64,000 nt of DNA, taken from assembly GCF_000144625.1 (NCBI RefSeq), contig NC_014376.1:3616001-3680000 (forward strand). The letters are read 5' to 3'. Shown here piece after piece: positions 9,204-19,448 of the stretch. The notes beneath the pieces were generated by a model, which saw only the letters and a program-made list of their open reading frames with translations, had not been told where the DNA came from and searched no databases. Both the position numbers and the translations under genes were made by a program. Numbering within the stretch: position 1 is the stretch's first letter; the number at the start of each line of letters is the position of its first letter. The DNA comes from [Clostridium] saccharolyticum WM1 (GTDB lineage: Bacteria; Bacillota; Clostridia; Lachnospirales; Lachnospiraceae).

Positions 9204-9917
9204 TTATAGCTTCCGGCGGGCAAAATCCACGAACTTAAACTTGTCCGGTCTGTGGCGTGATTCCGTGTATTGGAATAAGGTGGAATCTTCCAGGTACGTA
9301 TAGCTTTTTACAATCACCACCATATCATAACGGCCCATATCAAGGAGGCGGTAATCCTCATCCGTAGCCATATGGACGGTGATTTCTTTCATGGCAAAGC
9401 CGATTTTAAGTCCCTGTTCGTTTTCTAAATATTCATAAACGGAATCCTGAGCCGCACGCAAAGGAAGGTTTTCCACTACTTTCCTGGAAAAATAATCCTT
9501 ATCTATGATGATTTTTTCTCCATCGATTTCCCGGACCCGTTCCAGTACAAAGGCCTCATCCTCCGGGCCGATCTGCAGCGCATCCATCAGTTTCTTGTTA
9601 TTCTTGACGATTTCCAGATTCTCCACAAATGTCCTTGGCTTTGAATTTGAATACCGGTAAATTTCCTTAAAGCTCGCAATCTCTGAAACCGGGAAGTTAA
9701 ATTTGCTCTTATCCACCACCTCAGCGGCTTTTCCCCTGGCCTTACGGATGCAGCCATCCTCTGCCAAAAGCTCCAGTGCCTTTCGCACCGTATCACGGGA
9801 AGCACCGTAAATCTCCATCAATTCCCCTTCCGCAGGAAGCTTATCTCCCGGTCGGTATTCCCGCCTTTCTATTTTTTCAAGAAGGTCCTTATAAAGGCGC
9901 CTGTATTTACTCTCCAT
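9204..9917 (-). CDS. treR: Trehalose operon repressor, GntR family with UTRA domain
   Basis: DNA-binding repressor of 237 aa. Residues 1-70 form the GntR winged helix (YKDLLEKIERREYRPGDKLPAEGELMEIYGASRDTVRKALELLAEDG). Residues 90-235 form the UTRA ligand domain with VLERVREIDGEKIIIDKDYF and the closing YTESRHRPDKFKFVDFARRK, typical of TreR. It probably senses trehalose 6-phosphate. It lies upstream of treB in the same direction with its own promoter (9970-9998), which holds the same operator, so it is probably autoregulated. Confidence 0.93.
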   Translation of the reverse strand: MESKYRRLYKDLLEKIERREYRPGDKLPAEGELMEIYGASRDTVRKALELLAEDGCIRKARGKAAEVVDKSKFNFPVSEIASFKEIYRYSNSKPRTFVENLEIVKNNKKLMDALQIGPEDEAFVLERVREIDGEKIIIDKDYFSRKVVENLPLRAAQDSVYEYLENEQGLKIGFAMKEITVHMATDEDYRLLDMGRYDMVVIVKSYTYLEDSTLFQYTESRHRPDKFKFVDFARRKL

Positions 9918-9969
9918 AGATCCATAACCTCACTTTACCTGACTTTTCATTGCTTTCGATCTCTGATTA

Positions 9970-9998
9970 ATTTTAACATATACGTATACCTTAGTCAA
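9970..9998 (-). promoter_or_regulatory. treR promoter with operator in the spacer
   Basis: The minus strand shows TTGACT (9993-9998), a 17-base spacer and TAAAAT (9970-9975). The spacer holds GGTATACGTATATG, matching the treB operator at all but one or two positions. A one-mismatch match to the catabolite-response consensus, ATGAAATCGGTTTTA, lies immediately upstream (9998-10012); I hold that only as a possibility. Confidence 0.75.
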
Positions 9999-10169
9999 TG
10001 AAATCGGTTTTATACGGAAAAAAACGGCAGATACCCCTTAATCTTTTCCATACACCTTTTCCTGTTTATCGAACGATATTATGGAAAACAATCTTTTTTC
10101 TTTTCTTTCCATAAATGGTTTCCTATGGTAAACTGTTTTTAGAGCAAAGTTTACAAAGGAGGAGTATGC

Positions 10170-11501
10170 ATGCAACTGCAGTACACAAATAATTTAAATA
10201 ATAAAAGCGTCCTTGGCATTATCCGGCGCTTCTGTAATTACATTGATCCACGGCTGACGGAACATGGTTCCCATGTGGCTTATATTATTTCCCGTATGCT
10301 GAGGAATACGGGGCAATATTCCCGGCAGGAGCTGAGGGATATCTGCTTTCTGGCCCAGCTTCACGATATAGGAGCCTATAAAACAGAAGAAATATCCAGG
10401 ATGATTCAATTTGAAACCAATGACATTTGGGAACATTCCTTCTACGGATATCTTTTCATTCGGTATTTCTCCCCTTTAAAGGATCTGGCCCCTGCAGTAC
10501 TTTTGCACCATATCACCTGGAACTTTCTAGAAAAGGGGGATGAACTCAGTACTAAATTAAAAGACTTATCTCAGATCCTTCATATTGCAGACCGCATTGA
10601 TGTCTCTATGTCACTGGAGAAGCGATCCTGGAAGGAAACTCTCCAGCTGCTGATCCAGGGATCAAACAATGTCTTCGCACCTCATATTGTAGAGCTTGCA
10701 TCCAGGCTTAACTTTCAGGAACCCATAGATATGGAATGGAGAAAAGATTCAGAATACTTCGAATTCCTAACCAGCATTCCCCTTTCCGAAGAAGAGACTA
10801 CGGAATATTTGAAAATGCTGGTCTTTATCATTGATTTCAGAAGCCATCACACCGTAACCCATACCATCACCACAACCAGCATCAGCTACGAGCTGGGAAA
10901 ACTCCTTACCCTGAGTGAACACCGGCTGAATCTGGTATTGTGCGGCTCCCTGCTCCATGATTTGGGTAAAATCGCCATCCCGGTGGAGATCCTGGAATAT
11001 CCGGGGAAATTAAGCCAACAAGCCATGTCCATTATGAGGACCCATGTGAATTTCACGGAAAAAATATTTGGTGGCAGCATTGACAAATCCATTGAACGCA
11101 TTGCCCTGCGCCACCATGAAAAACTAAACGGATCCGGTTACCCCAAAAAGCTGAACGCTGAGGATCTGACTACAGAAGAACGGCTGGTGGCTATTGCGGA
11201 TATCATCAGCGCACTGACCGGCACCAGAAGCTATAAAACCGCTTTCCCCACAAACCGCATACTGACCATCCTTACCAGAATGAAGCATGACGGTCTCCTG
11301 GATCCATATATCGTTGACCTTGCCATGGAACATATTGATGAGATCCTGGAAACTACCTCTATCCGCTGCCAGCCCATCTTAAATGTTTATGAGAAACTGA
11401 AAAACGAGTATGAAGCTCTCCTTCAATTAGAGACCTACAGCGAAAAGCTTTGTTTTGCACTTTCCATCAAGAATCCGGAAATTAAACCTTCATGGCCATA
11501 A
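10170..11501 (+). CDS. Tandem HD-domain protein with C-terminal HD-GYP-like domain
   Basis: Cytosolic protein of 443 aa with two metal-dependent phosphohydrolase (HD) domains. The first (about 15-200) has FLAQLHDIGAYKTEE and VLLHHITW. The second (about 220-400) has HTVTHTITTTSISYELG, GSLLHDLGKIAIP, LRHHEKLNGSGYPKKL and IADIISALTGTRSYK, the HD-GYP signature of cyclic di-GMP phosphodiesterases with the GYP preserved in GSGYP. No receiver or sensory domain is attached. AGGAGG precedes the ATG. It is monocistronic and ends at a perfect palindromic terminator. Cyclic di-GMP hydrolysis is inferred from motifs only. Confidence 0.87.
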   Translation: MQLQYTNNLNNKSVLGIIRRFCNYIDPRLTEHGSHVAYIISRMLRNTGQYSRQELRDICFLAQLHDIGAYKTEEISRMIQFETNDIWEHSFYGYLFIRYFSPLKDLAPAVLLHHITWNFLEKGDELSTKLKDLSQILHIADRIDVSMSLEKRSWKETLQLLIQGSNNVFAPHIVELASRLNFQEPIDMEWRKDSEYFEFLTSIPLSEEETTEYLKMLVFIIDFRSHHTVTHTITTTSISYELGKLLTLSEHRLNLVLCGSLLHDLGKIAIPVEILEYPGKLSQQAMSIMRTHVNFTEKIFGGSIDKSIERIALRHHEKLNGSGYPKKLNAEDLTTEERLVAIADIISALTGTRSYKTAFPTNRILTILTRMKHDGLLDPYIVDLAMEHIDEILETTSIRCQPILNVYEKLKNEYEALLQLETYSEKLCFALSIKNPEIKPSWP

Positions 11502-11507
11502 ACGCGA

Positions 11508-11535
11508 AGAATCCGGCTGAATTCAGCCGGATTCT
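11508..11535. terminator. Bidirectional terminator between HD-GYP gene and tyrS
   Basis: A perfect 28-base palindrome (arm AGAATCCGGCTG) sits between the two convergent genes, followed by T-rich sequence on the plus strand. It can serve both. Confidence 0.75.
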
Positions 11536-11550
11536 GTCTTGCTCTTTTAA

Positions 11551-12777
11551 TTATTTTGCAATTACCCTTACAAATTTTTTCTTACCCCGTTTTACCACAA
11601 CCCCATCTCCGGACAGCTGATCTTTCGTAAATACAGCCTTTCCATCGGAAACAGCTTCTCCTTCCACGGTTACTCCTCCCTGCTCCACATTGCGCCTTGC
11701 TTCGGAGCGGGTAGGAGCCAGGCCGGATTTCTGGAGAATGGCCAGGATGTCAATGCTTCCATCGGTAAAATCCGCCTCTTCCAGTTCGCAGGTTGGCATA
11801 TCTGCCGCATTGCCGCCGGTAAACAGCGCTCTGGCACTCTCTCTCGCTCTTTCCGCTTCCTCTTCTCCATGAACCAGATTGGTCAGCTCATAAGCAAGAA
11901 TTTCTTTTGCTTCATTTAACTGGCTGCCTTCCCAGCTGTCCATCTCGTTAATCTGTTCGATAGGAAGGAAGGTAAGCATGCGCAGGCATTTTAACACATC
12001 TGCATCGGCAATGTTTCTCCAGTACTGGAAAAAGTCAAAAGGAGTAGTCTTTTCCGGATCAAGCCATACAGCACCGGACTGGGTTTTACCCATCTTATTT
12101 CCCTCGGAATTTAATAGCAGGGTGATGGTCATCGCATGAGCATCTTTTCCCAGCTTCCGGCGGATCAGCTCTGTGCCGCCAAGCATATTGCTCCACTGGT
12201 CATCTCCTCCAAACTGCATGTTGCAGCCGTAACGGTTAAACAGCTCATAGAAGTCAAAGCTCTGCATGATCATGTAGTTGAATTCCAGGAAGCTTAAGCC
12301 TTTTTCCATACGCTGCTTATAGCATTCCGCAGTCAGCATGCGGTTGACGGAAAAATGGGGGCCGACCTCTCTTAGGAAATCGATGTAATTTAAATTCAAC
12401 AGCCAGTCTGCGTTATTAACCATAAGAGCCTTTCCTTCCGAAAAGTCGATAAAACGGCTCATCTGCTTTTTAAAGCAGTCACAGTTATGCTGGATTGTTT
12501 CCACTGTCATCACCTGCCGAAGGTCGCTTCTTCCGGAAGGATCTCCAACCATACCGGTTCCGCCTCCGATCAGGGCGATGGGCTTATTGCCTGCCTCCTG
12601 AAGGCGCTTCATTAAGCACAGGGCCATAAAATGACCTACGTGAAGGCTGTCGGCCGTGGGATCAAATCCGATGTAGAATACGGCTTTTCCTTCATTTACC
12701 ATCTTGCTGATTTCTTCTTCGTTCGTCACCTGGGCGATCAGGCCGCGTGCTTTCAATTCGTCATAAATTGTCATCAT
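11551..12777 (-). CDS. tyrS: Tyrosyl-tRNA synthetase
   Basis: Class I synthetase of about 408 aa that charges tRNA(Tyr). The HIGH-type motif appears as [12 protein letters not shown] (about 44-55), the tyrosine-binding region as [14 protein letters not shown], and the KMSKS loop as NKMGKTQSG. The C-terminal S4 RNA-binding domain includes [20 protein letters not shown]. Two tandem ATGs (12777, 12774) follow AGGAG by 4 and 7 bases; the second has better spacing. Expression is controlled by the T-box leader immediately upstream. A full-length, ordinary bacterial TyrRS. Confidence 0.96.
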   Translation of the reverse strand: MMTIYDELKARGLIAQVTNEEEISKMVNEGKAVFYIGFDPTADSLHVGHFMALCLMKRLQEAGNKPIALIGGGTGMVGDPSGRSDLRQVMTVETIQHNCDCFKKQMSRFIDFSEGKALMVNNADWLLNLNYIDFLREVGPHFSVNRMLTAECYKQRMEKGLSFLEFNYMIMQSFDFYELFNRYGCNMQFGGDDQWSNMLGGTELIRRKLGKDAHAMTITLLLNSEGNKMGKTQSGAVWLDPEKTTPFDFFQYWRNIADADVLKCLRMLTFLPIEQINEMDSWEGSQLNEAKEILAYELTNLVHGEEEAERARESARALFTGGNAADMPTCELEEADFTDGSIDILAILQKSGLAPTRSEARRNVEQGGVTVEGEAVSDGKAVFTKDQLSGDGVVVKRGKKKFVRVIAK

Positions 12778-12794
12778 TATTCTCCTTTTTCATT

Positions 12795-13085
12795 AAAATA
12801 AGCCCCGTCCTATCAAAAGGACGAGGCTGAAGTCTCGTGTTACCACCTTAAGTTTATAAACAGCTCACGCTGTCTACCTTTTTGAGTACCTGATGCGATA
12901 CTCTAGCACAATAACGGGTGCGGGAATCCGTCGCAGCCTACTTGGCATCATAGCCGTTTGGTGCGAAGCTCAGAGATGTATTCACAATCCGTATCCCACG
13001 CGCCTCTCATCTGCCGGCTGCTTTCTGTGTGGTCCATCGTACTGCTACTTGTTCTTATCAACGCTTTTACTTGTTTATGAAGTTA
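12795..13085 (-). promoter_or_regulatory. T-box leader of tyrS
   Basis: Minus strand: the T-box AAGGTGGTAACACGAGAC (about 12832-12849) is followed by a terminator hairpin, CTCGTCC-loop-GGACGGGG (12802-12827), and T-rich sequence. Upstream, GAATACATCTCTGAGC places a TAC tyrosine codon (12978-12980) in the position of a specifier, matching the downstream gene. The leader begins near 13085, where a TTGACTAGTAT-like stretch may belong to the promoter. Confidence 0.88.
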
Positions 13086-13210
13086 TTGACTAGTATATGT
13101 TGTTTTCTTTTATTTGTCAAGAGGGGTTTATTTCATTTTTTTGGGGTCCGGATATGTTTATAACACAGCGATATCAACTGAGGCCAAAAAGAACTATTTT
13201 GCTTTCTCTC

Positions 13211-13783
13211 TCAACAATTCATTGTATTACACATGTGCAAAAAGTGAGAATGAACGGTGGTATCTTCCGTCAGTTCCGGATGGAAAGCACAAGCCAGCAT
13301 ATTTTTTTCCCGGACAGCCACGATTTTTCCATCAACCTTTGCCAAAACTTCCACGCCCTGACCAACATTCGCAACATATGGCGCACGGATAAACACCATC
13401 GGAATGATTCTAGCGCCGCCATATTCAGATTCAGTTTTAAAGCTGGCTAGTTGCCTCCCGTATGCGTTGCGCTCCACTGTAATGTCCATACAGGCAAGAT
13501 GGCTTTCTCCTCCGATAACTGTTTTCGCCAGCAGAATCATACCGGCGCAAGTACCCATCACAGGGATTCCTCTCTGAATCATTTGAAGAATTGGCTCCTT
13601 TAATTCTGATTCCCCCATCAGCTTTTCCATCACCGTGCTTTCGCCGCCGGGCAGAATTAAGCCACTTATTTCTTTGGTAAAATCTGCCCGCTGCCGGATT
13701 TCAAAGCTGTCTGCCCCTAGTTTGGACAACATCTTTTCATGCTCTGTAAACGCTCCCTGCAGGGCAAGTATTCCAATCCTCAT
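13211..13783 (-). CDS. pdxT: Pyridoxal 5'-phosphate synthase glutaminase subunit
   Basis: Class I glutamine amidotransferase of 190 aa supplying ammonia to PdxS. The opening MRIGILALQGAFTEHEKML and LILPGGESTVMEKL are the family hallmarks. The triad is the Cys in GTCAGMILLAK and the His/Glu in CAFHPELTEDTTVH. I start at the ATG at 13783; the frame is open upstream but overlaps the pdxS end. The stop is 120 bases before the tyrS T-box leader region. Confidence 0.95.
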   Translation of the reverse strand: MRIGILALQGAFTEHEKMLSKLGADSFEIRQRADFTKEISGLILPGGESTVMEKLMGESELKEPILQMIQRGIPVMGTCAGMILLAKTVIGGESHLACMDITVERNAYGRQLASFKTESEYGGARIIPMVFIRAPYVANVGQGVEVLAKVDGKIVAVREKNMLACAFHPELTEDTTVHSHFLHMCNTMNC

Positions 13784-13793
13784 GGCATTCACT

Positions 13794-14666
13794 CTACTTT
13801 CCACGCTCCGCCATCAAAAGGGCGATTTCCTGCTCATTGATACCTACCATCGCTTCGCCCAAGTCTTCGCTAAGTTCTGCGATTAACATTGCATCATTAA
13901 AATTGGTAACAGCTTTTACAATGGCGGCGGCACGTTTTTCCGGATTGCCGGATTTAAAGATACCAGAACCCACAAACACACCTTCCGCTCCCAGCTGCAT
14001 CATCAGCGCGGCATCAGCAGGAGTCGCCACGCCTCCGGCGGCAAAGTTCACCACAGGAAGTTTGCCGTTTTGTGCCACCCATTTCACCAGATTCAATGGG
14101 GAAGCCAGTTGTTTCGCGGCTTCAAATAATTCATCCGCCCGCAATGCAGTGAGCCTCCGGATTTCGCTTTGGATTTTCCGCATATGCCGCACGGCCTGCA
14201 CTACATCGCCAGTCCCTGGCTCGCCCTTAGTACGAATCATCGACGCGCCCTCGGCAATGCGGCGCAATGCTTCTCCTAAGTCTTTCGCACCGCAGACAAA
14301 GGGGGCGCGGAATTTGGTTTTGTCAATGTGATAGATGTCATCCGCTGGAGAAAGCACTTCGCTTTCGTCTATGTAGTCGATATCGATGGCCTCCAGAATT
14401 TGCGCTTCCACAAAATGCCCAATGCGTACTTTTGCCATTACAGGAATGGAAACCGATGCCTGAATCCTTCTAATCATTTTAGGGTCGCTCATTCGGGAAA
14501 CGCCGCCTGCTGCCCGAATGTCGGCGGGAATCCGCTCCAAAGCCATCACCGCACATGCACCCGCTTGTTCCGCTATTCGCGCTTGTTCCGGGGTGCTGAC
14601 GTCCATGATTACGCCGCCCTTTAGCATTTGAGCCAGATTTTTATTGAGTTCATATTGCTCTGACAT
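13794..14666 (-). CDS. pdxS: Pyridoxal 5'-phosphate synthase, lyase subunit
   Basis: TIM-barrel enzyme of 290 aa that builds PLP from ribose 5-phosphate, glyceraldehyde 3-phosphate and ammonia. Landmarks: [40 protein letters not shown], the Schiff-base lysine in [10 protein letters not shown], the second lysine in [14 protein letters not shown], and [19 protein letters not shown]. With pdxT ten bases downstream it encodes the whole DXP-independent pathway. AGGAGG lies just before the ATG. Upstream ACTGG repeats suggest a MocR/PdxR-type activator; no such gene is in the window. Confidence 0.97.
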   Translation of the reverse strand: MSEQYELNKNLAQMLKGGVIMDVSTPEQARIAEQAGACAVMALERIPADIRAAGGVSRMSDPKMIRRIQASVSIPVMAKVRIGHFVEAQILEAIDIDYIDESEVLSPADDIYHIDKTKFRAPFVCGAKDLGEALRRIAEGASMIRTKGEPGTGDVVQAVRHMRKIQSEIRRLTALRADELFEAAKQLASPLNLVKWVAQNGKLPVVNFAAGGVATPADAALMMQLGAEGVFVGSGIFKSGNPEKRAAAIVKAVTNFNDAMLIAELSEDLGEAMVGINEQEIALLMAERGK

Positions 14667-14704
14667 AATAAATCCTCCTGGTATTCTTGGTCTCAGTTAA
14701 TATC

Positions 14705-14769
14705 CTTATTATGCCCCAAAACTGGCCTTATCGAAAGTACCAGTTAATGTTTATTTGAAGATACCAGTT
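14705..14769 (-). promoter_or_regulatory. pdxST control region, possible PdxR (MocR-family) operator
   Basis: On the minus strand TAACTGGTA occurs twice, 24 bases apart (CCAGTT on the plus strand at 14764-14769 and 14740-14745). The inner copy pairs as an inverted repeat with AACTGG at 14720-14725 on the plus strand. A CATAAT -10 (14708-14713) lies directly downstream with no good -35. That arrangement suits a transcriptional activator such as PdxR; this is inference from pattern. Confidence 0.45.
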
Positions 14770-14937
14770 AGATATTTGAGCAACGGCTAATCCGTATTAC
14801 ATCCTTTGAGCCGCGTCCAAGGCAAGAAGCGCACACATTCAACAGGGAATGTCGCAAGCGGAACACTAAGCGGGCTGCCCTTCATCCGCTCAGCTGTATA
14901 GGAAAGACCGTATCCCCGTCTAATATACTAAAAAACA
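14770..14937. other. Intergenic stretch upstream of pdxS, no gene recognised
   Basis: The segment between the pdxS control region and the GH4 terminator is more GC-rich than its neighbours in places. I find no start codon with a ribosome-binding site, no tRNA and no clear repeat in it. Confidence 0.4.
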
Positions 14938-14963
14938 GCCCCGTCCTATCAAAAGGACGAGGC
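14938..14963 (-). terminator. Terminator of the alpha-glucoside operon, near-copy of the tyrS T-box terminator
   Basis: Minus strand GCCTCGTCC-TTTTGAT-GGACGGGGC followed by TGTTTTTT is a strong intrinsic terminator after the GH4 gene. All 26 bases of the hairpin also occur at 12802-12827 in the tyrS T-box leader, and a GAGACTT stretch precedes both. The shared part resembles the 3' end of a T-box leader, though no T-box consensus remains here. Confidence 0.8.
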
Positions 14964-15006
14964 AAAAGTCTCACTAAGAACTTTTTTATTTATATTTTCG
15001 AAAATC

Positions 15007-16338
<1,332 letters not shown>

Positions 16339-16367
16339 TTACCTCCTTGCTTTGTCTGGTTTATCAC

Positions 16368-17960
16368 TTAGTTACTCTCGCCGTTTCCCAGCTCCTCATC
16401 CACTGCCCTTCTTACGGCAGCAACCTTTAAACCATAGATTACCTGAACGTTATTGCCCTTTTTCACCACGCCATTGGCTCCGGTGCCGTTTTTCAGCACA
16501 TCCTCCAGTACCAGGTCCGGATGGGTAAGGATCAGGCGCAGACGGGTGAAGCAATTTTCCACTTTTTCAATATTGCCGGCTCCGCCCAGGGCTTTTATAA
16601 TCAGCGCGGCATCCACATCATCGGCGTCTTTTCCCTCTTTTTCAGAAGCAACTTTTTCTTTATATTCCGCCTTGGTATGAAGCTTCATTTCCATTCCTTC
16701 TGTTTCCCGTCCCAGAGTCTTTAAATTCAGTTTTGCAATGAGAAGGCGGAATATGGCATAATAGACTACAAAAAATATAAGGCCTGTGACGATGTACTTG
16801 GGCCATCCGGTTTTATGAATTCCCAAAGGCACGTTGAAAAGCAGGAAATCCAGGAAGCCGTTAGGACCGATGGCACGGACATTCAATAAATTAAGAACCA
16901 CCATGCTCAGACCGCTTAACCCCGCATGAACAATAAACAGGACCGGAGCCACAAACATAAAGGAAAATTCAATGGGCTCTGTAACCCCTGCAATGAAAGA
17001 AGTGAATGCAGCAGGAATCAGAATGGCTTTTATCTTATTGCGGTTTTCCGGTCTGGCCGTATGGTACATGGCAAGACAGGCACCCATAAGACCGAACATC
17101 TTGGAAACTCCTCTTGCATCCCATATCACTGACCGGGACAATACCTGAATGGAAGGGTCTGCGATTTCCGCATAATAAATATTCCTGGCTCCCTCAAACA
17201 CCTGTCCCCCTATGGTTTCAATGCCTCCAAGAGAGGTATATAAAAACGGGGTATAGACCAGATGATGAAGGCCTGTTGGTATTAAAAGACGTTCCAGGGC
17301 ACCGTAAATAAAGAGCCCGAAGTTTCCGGAACGATTAATGAATCCTCCAAGGCTGGTGATTCCCAACTGGACAAAGGGCCATACATAAGTAAGAAGCACC
17401 GCCAGTAAAACGGTCACAGGAATCAATACGATGAATACAAACCTGGAACCACCGTAAATCTGGAACGCATTTTGAAATTCTGTTTCACAAAACCGGTTAT
17501 GGACCATAGCCGTAACGATTCCCAGAATAATTCCCAGGAACACGCCCATGTCTAAGATCTGTACGCCAAGGACCATGGCCTGACCCGTTCCCCTTAAAGA
17601 TTCCCCTGTAAACAGGATCCCCGTCAAAGTCATGAATTTGTTCATGGCGTTAATGAATACCAGAAATCCCAAAAGACCGGTAAAACCAGCCTCATATTTC
17701 TTCTTATTGGCAAGGCCGGCGGCAAGTCCCACACAAAAGATCAGCCCTAAGTTGTTTAAAATGGAAACCAGGGAACCAGACAGAATGGTGCCAAAACCCT
17801 TTGTCACCGGATTATCCATAAAGGGCAGAAGCTCCAGCAATTTTGCATTGGTAAATAAATTTCCCACAGCGATTAAAATACCTGCGATGGGCAGGATCAA
17901 AACCGGGATGAACATTGCTTTTGAAAAGCGCTGCAACTGATCCATCACTTTATCTTTCAT
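16368..17960 (-). CDS. PTS alpha-glucoside-specific EIICB component
   Basis: Permease of 530 aa. The EIIC domain (about 1-420) has many helices with FSKAMFIPVLILPIAGILIAVGNLF, GLHHLVYTPFLYTSLGG and GVTEPIEFSFMFVAP. The EIIB domain at the C-terminus carries its phosphocysteine in KVENCFTRLRLIL. The order C-B and the glucose/glucoside-type sequence fit MalX/GlvC proteins. I start at the ATG at 17960, eight bases after GGAGG; the longer frame begins at TTG within that site. It delivers phosphorylated alpha-glucosides to the downstream GH4 enzyme and needs EIIA in trans. Confidence 0.92.
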   Translation of the reverse strand: MKDKVMDQLQRFSKAMFIPVLILPIAGILIAVGNLFTNAKLLELLPFMDNPVTKGFGTILSGSLVSILNNLGLIFCVGLAAGLANKKKYEAGFTGLLGFLVFINAMNKFMTLTGILFTGESLRGTGQAMVLGVQILDMGVFLGIILGIVTAMVHNRFCETEFQNAFQIYGGSRFVFIVLIPVTVLLAVLLTYVWPFVQLGITSLGGFINRSGNFGLFIYGALERLLIPTGLHHLVYTPFLYTSLGGIETIGGQVFEGARNIYYAEIADPSIQVLSRSVIWDARGVSKMFGLMGACLAMYHTARPENRNKIKAILIPAAFTSFIAGVTEPIEFSFMFVAPVLFIVHAGLSGLSMVVLNLLNVRAIGPNGFLDFLLFNVPLGIHKTGWPKYIVTGLIFFVVYYAIFRLLIAKLNLKTLGRETEGMEMKLHTKAEYKEKVASEKEGKDADDVDAALIIKALGGAGNIEKVENCFTRLRLILTHPDLVLEDVLKNGTGANGVVKKGNNVQVIYGLKVAAVRRAVDEELGNGESN

Positions 17961-18000
17961 TCTCTTTTCCTCCAACTATCTATGATTGGTATTCTGTTTC

Positions 18001-18040
18001 TTCATTCCACGTGAAATTCATATCCGTATTATAGCTGCCG
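18001..18040 (-). promoter_or_regulatory. Promoter region of the alpha-glucoside operon
   Basis: TATAAT on the minus strand (18029-18034) precedes the EIICB gene by about 70 bases. Downstream of it lies the imperfect palindrome GAATTTCACGTGGAATGAA, centred on CACGTG, a possible site for the RpiR-type regulator. No convincing -35 is visible, consistent with activator dependence. Confidence 0.4.
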
Positions 18041-18114
18041 GTTCAGCCTTTGTATATACTTAGGGAAAGGATAGGAACCTGTTATTCCAAGTAGTAACAG
18101 GTTTCAAAAAAAGT

Positions 18115-18145
18115 CCCGGATGCCGCTGTTTTCACGTCATCCGGA
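18115..18145 (-). terminator. Terminator of the RpiR-family gene
   Basis: Minus strand TCCGGATG and CATCCGGGA arms flank a 15-base loop and are followed by CTTTTTTT, directly after the regulator's stop. A second hairpin without a T tract lies just beyond (18076-18103). Confidence 0.75.
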
Positions 18146-18149
18146 ACCC

Positions 18150-18932
18150 TTATTCTTCTTTTTTATCCATGTTTTGAAGCACCTTATGGTATTCGTAGAT
18201 CAAAAGCTCCATGAGCATGAACACATTGGGAAAAAATGTATTTGCCATCATATTTCTGTCGTCCAGCTTATTGCTGTCTTCTATGCGAAACTGCATGTCC
18301 GTAATGGAGCTGACCCTGTTTTCCGCCTCATTGGTAAAGGACACGGTAAAAATGCCGTTCTCTCTGGCAGTCTTCACCCGGTCCGCCACCCAGTCTGTTT
18401 CCCCTGACCGGGAAACCACAATGAGCATTTTCATGTTTTCCAGATTATTTTCAAAAACACCGATGGAATCCATTCCATTAGAATAAATGCATTTTATCCC
18501 AAGAACAAGAAGCTTTTTTGTTAAGTATTCCACAGGAATGGCGGAAAAACCCGTAGCGTACAAAAATACATAACCATTTGCCAGACGGCCCAGCCTCCTG
18601 GCAAATTCCCGGATGTCTTCATAGGAATTATACTTTAAAAGAGAGTTGGAGCAAAAGCTGTTGATAAACTGCATCCCGGCATCTTCGTTATCCCTGGCCC
18701 GGTTTACAAGAGGCAGCAGCTTGTAATACATATCCACAAACCCGCTGTAGCCCAGCTTTTTGGTCAGGCGCATAATGGTGGAGGTGGAGGTAAAATTTTC
18801 CTTTGCAACTCCCCGAACTCCCATTTTAAGCATGGAATCCATGTGGTCAATGATGTAACGGAGAACGCCATCCTCTACCTCTGTCAGATTTTTTCCCGCT
18901 GTCAGCTTGCTTAAATCCACCATTCCCGCCAT
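18150..18932 (-). CDS. MurR/RpiR family transcriptional regulator
   Basis: Regulator of 260 aa. The N-terminal helix-turn-helix (about 15-80) reads ENFTSTSTIMRLTKKLGYSGFVDMYY, the RpiR/HTH_6 pattern. The C-terminal SIS sugar-phosphate isomerase domain (about 105-245) has VFLYATGFSAIPVEYLTKKL and MLIVVSRSGETDWVAD. The SIS domain would bind a sugar phosphate. It sits upstream of, and in line with, the EIICB/GH4 genes but has its own terminator, so it probably controls them from a separate transcript (GlvR-like role, inferred). The ATG follows AAGGAAAG. Confidence 0.88.
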   Translation of the reverse strand: MAGMVDLSKLTAGKNLTEVEDGVLRYIIDHMDSMLKMGVRGVAKENFTSTSTIMRLTKKLGYSGFVDMYYKLLPLVNRARDNEDAGMQFINSFCSNSLLKYNSYEDIREFARRLGRLANGYVFLYATGFSAIPVEYLTKKLLVLGIKCIYSNGMDSIGVFENNLENMKMLIVVSRSGETDWVADRVKTARENGIFTVSFTNEAENRVSSITDMQFRIEDSNKLDDRNMMANTFFPNVFMLMELLIYEYHKVLQNMDKKEE

Positions 18933-18984
18933 CCTTCTTTCCTTATTTTTGTATGCTATGTTTTTCTTAATCCTTATGGCTCAT

Positions 18985-19275
18985 TCATGATAAAAAATCT
19001 TCATACCCCTGGATCATGGGATAAGGAGCGCAGTCCTTAAAAGGTGAGGTTATCGTCCCCTTCACATAGGTGCTGAACCCTGTGCGGCGAAAATCTTCCT
19101 TATTTTTGTTTTTTACCAGCCTGCCGCCTTTGCCGACTTCTCCGATGTAATGCCCGTTCTGGTCATAGATTTCCTTTCCATAGAATTTCCCAAGAATCCT
19201 TCCGTCACAGGCGGCCAAGTAATCTTTCTGCCTCACTCCGATATAGTTTCCTTGCCAATTCCAATATCGTTCCAT
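18985..19275 (-). CDS. Small protein with four glycine-tyrosine beta repeats
   Basis: Protein of 96 aa with internal repetition: NWQGNYIGV, ACDGRILGKFYG, DQNGHYIGEVGKGG and a weaker fourth turn. Each has the form turn-Gly-x-aromatic/Ile-Gly. This is the pattern of the short four-fold beta-flower type proteins; I cannot name a function. It lacks a signal peptide and membrane segment. AGGAAGG precedes the ATG at a long spacing. It stands alone between the RpiR gene and the divergent DAHP synthase gene. Confidence 0.6.
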   Translation of the reverse strand: MERYWNWQGNYIGVRQKDYLAACDGRILGKFYGKEIYDQNGHYIGEVGKGGRLVKNKNKEDFRRTGFSTYVKGTITSPFKDCAPYPMIQGYEDFLS

Positions 19276-19448
19276 TGAAATCCATCCTTCCTCTTTTCAT
19301 TCTCTGCAATCATACACCATTTTTTCTTAAAAAGGAACACTTTAGAGAGGCACATTGCTAAATTTTCAATGAAAGCTGGATTTTTCCCGGGTTCTGTTAT
19401 ATAATCTACAGAAAAAATACAGAATAACCAGATACACAGGAGGATGCC

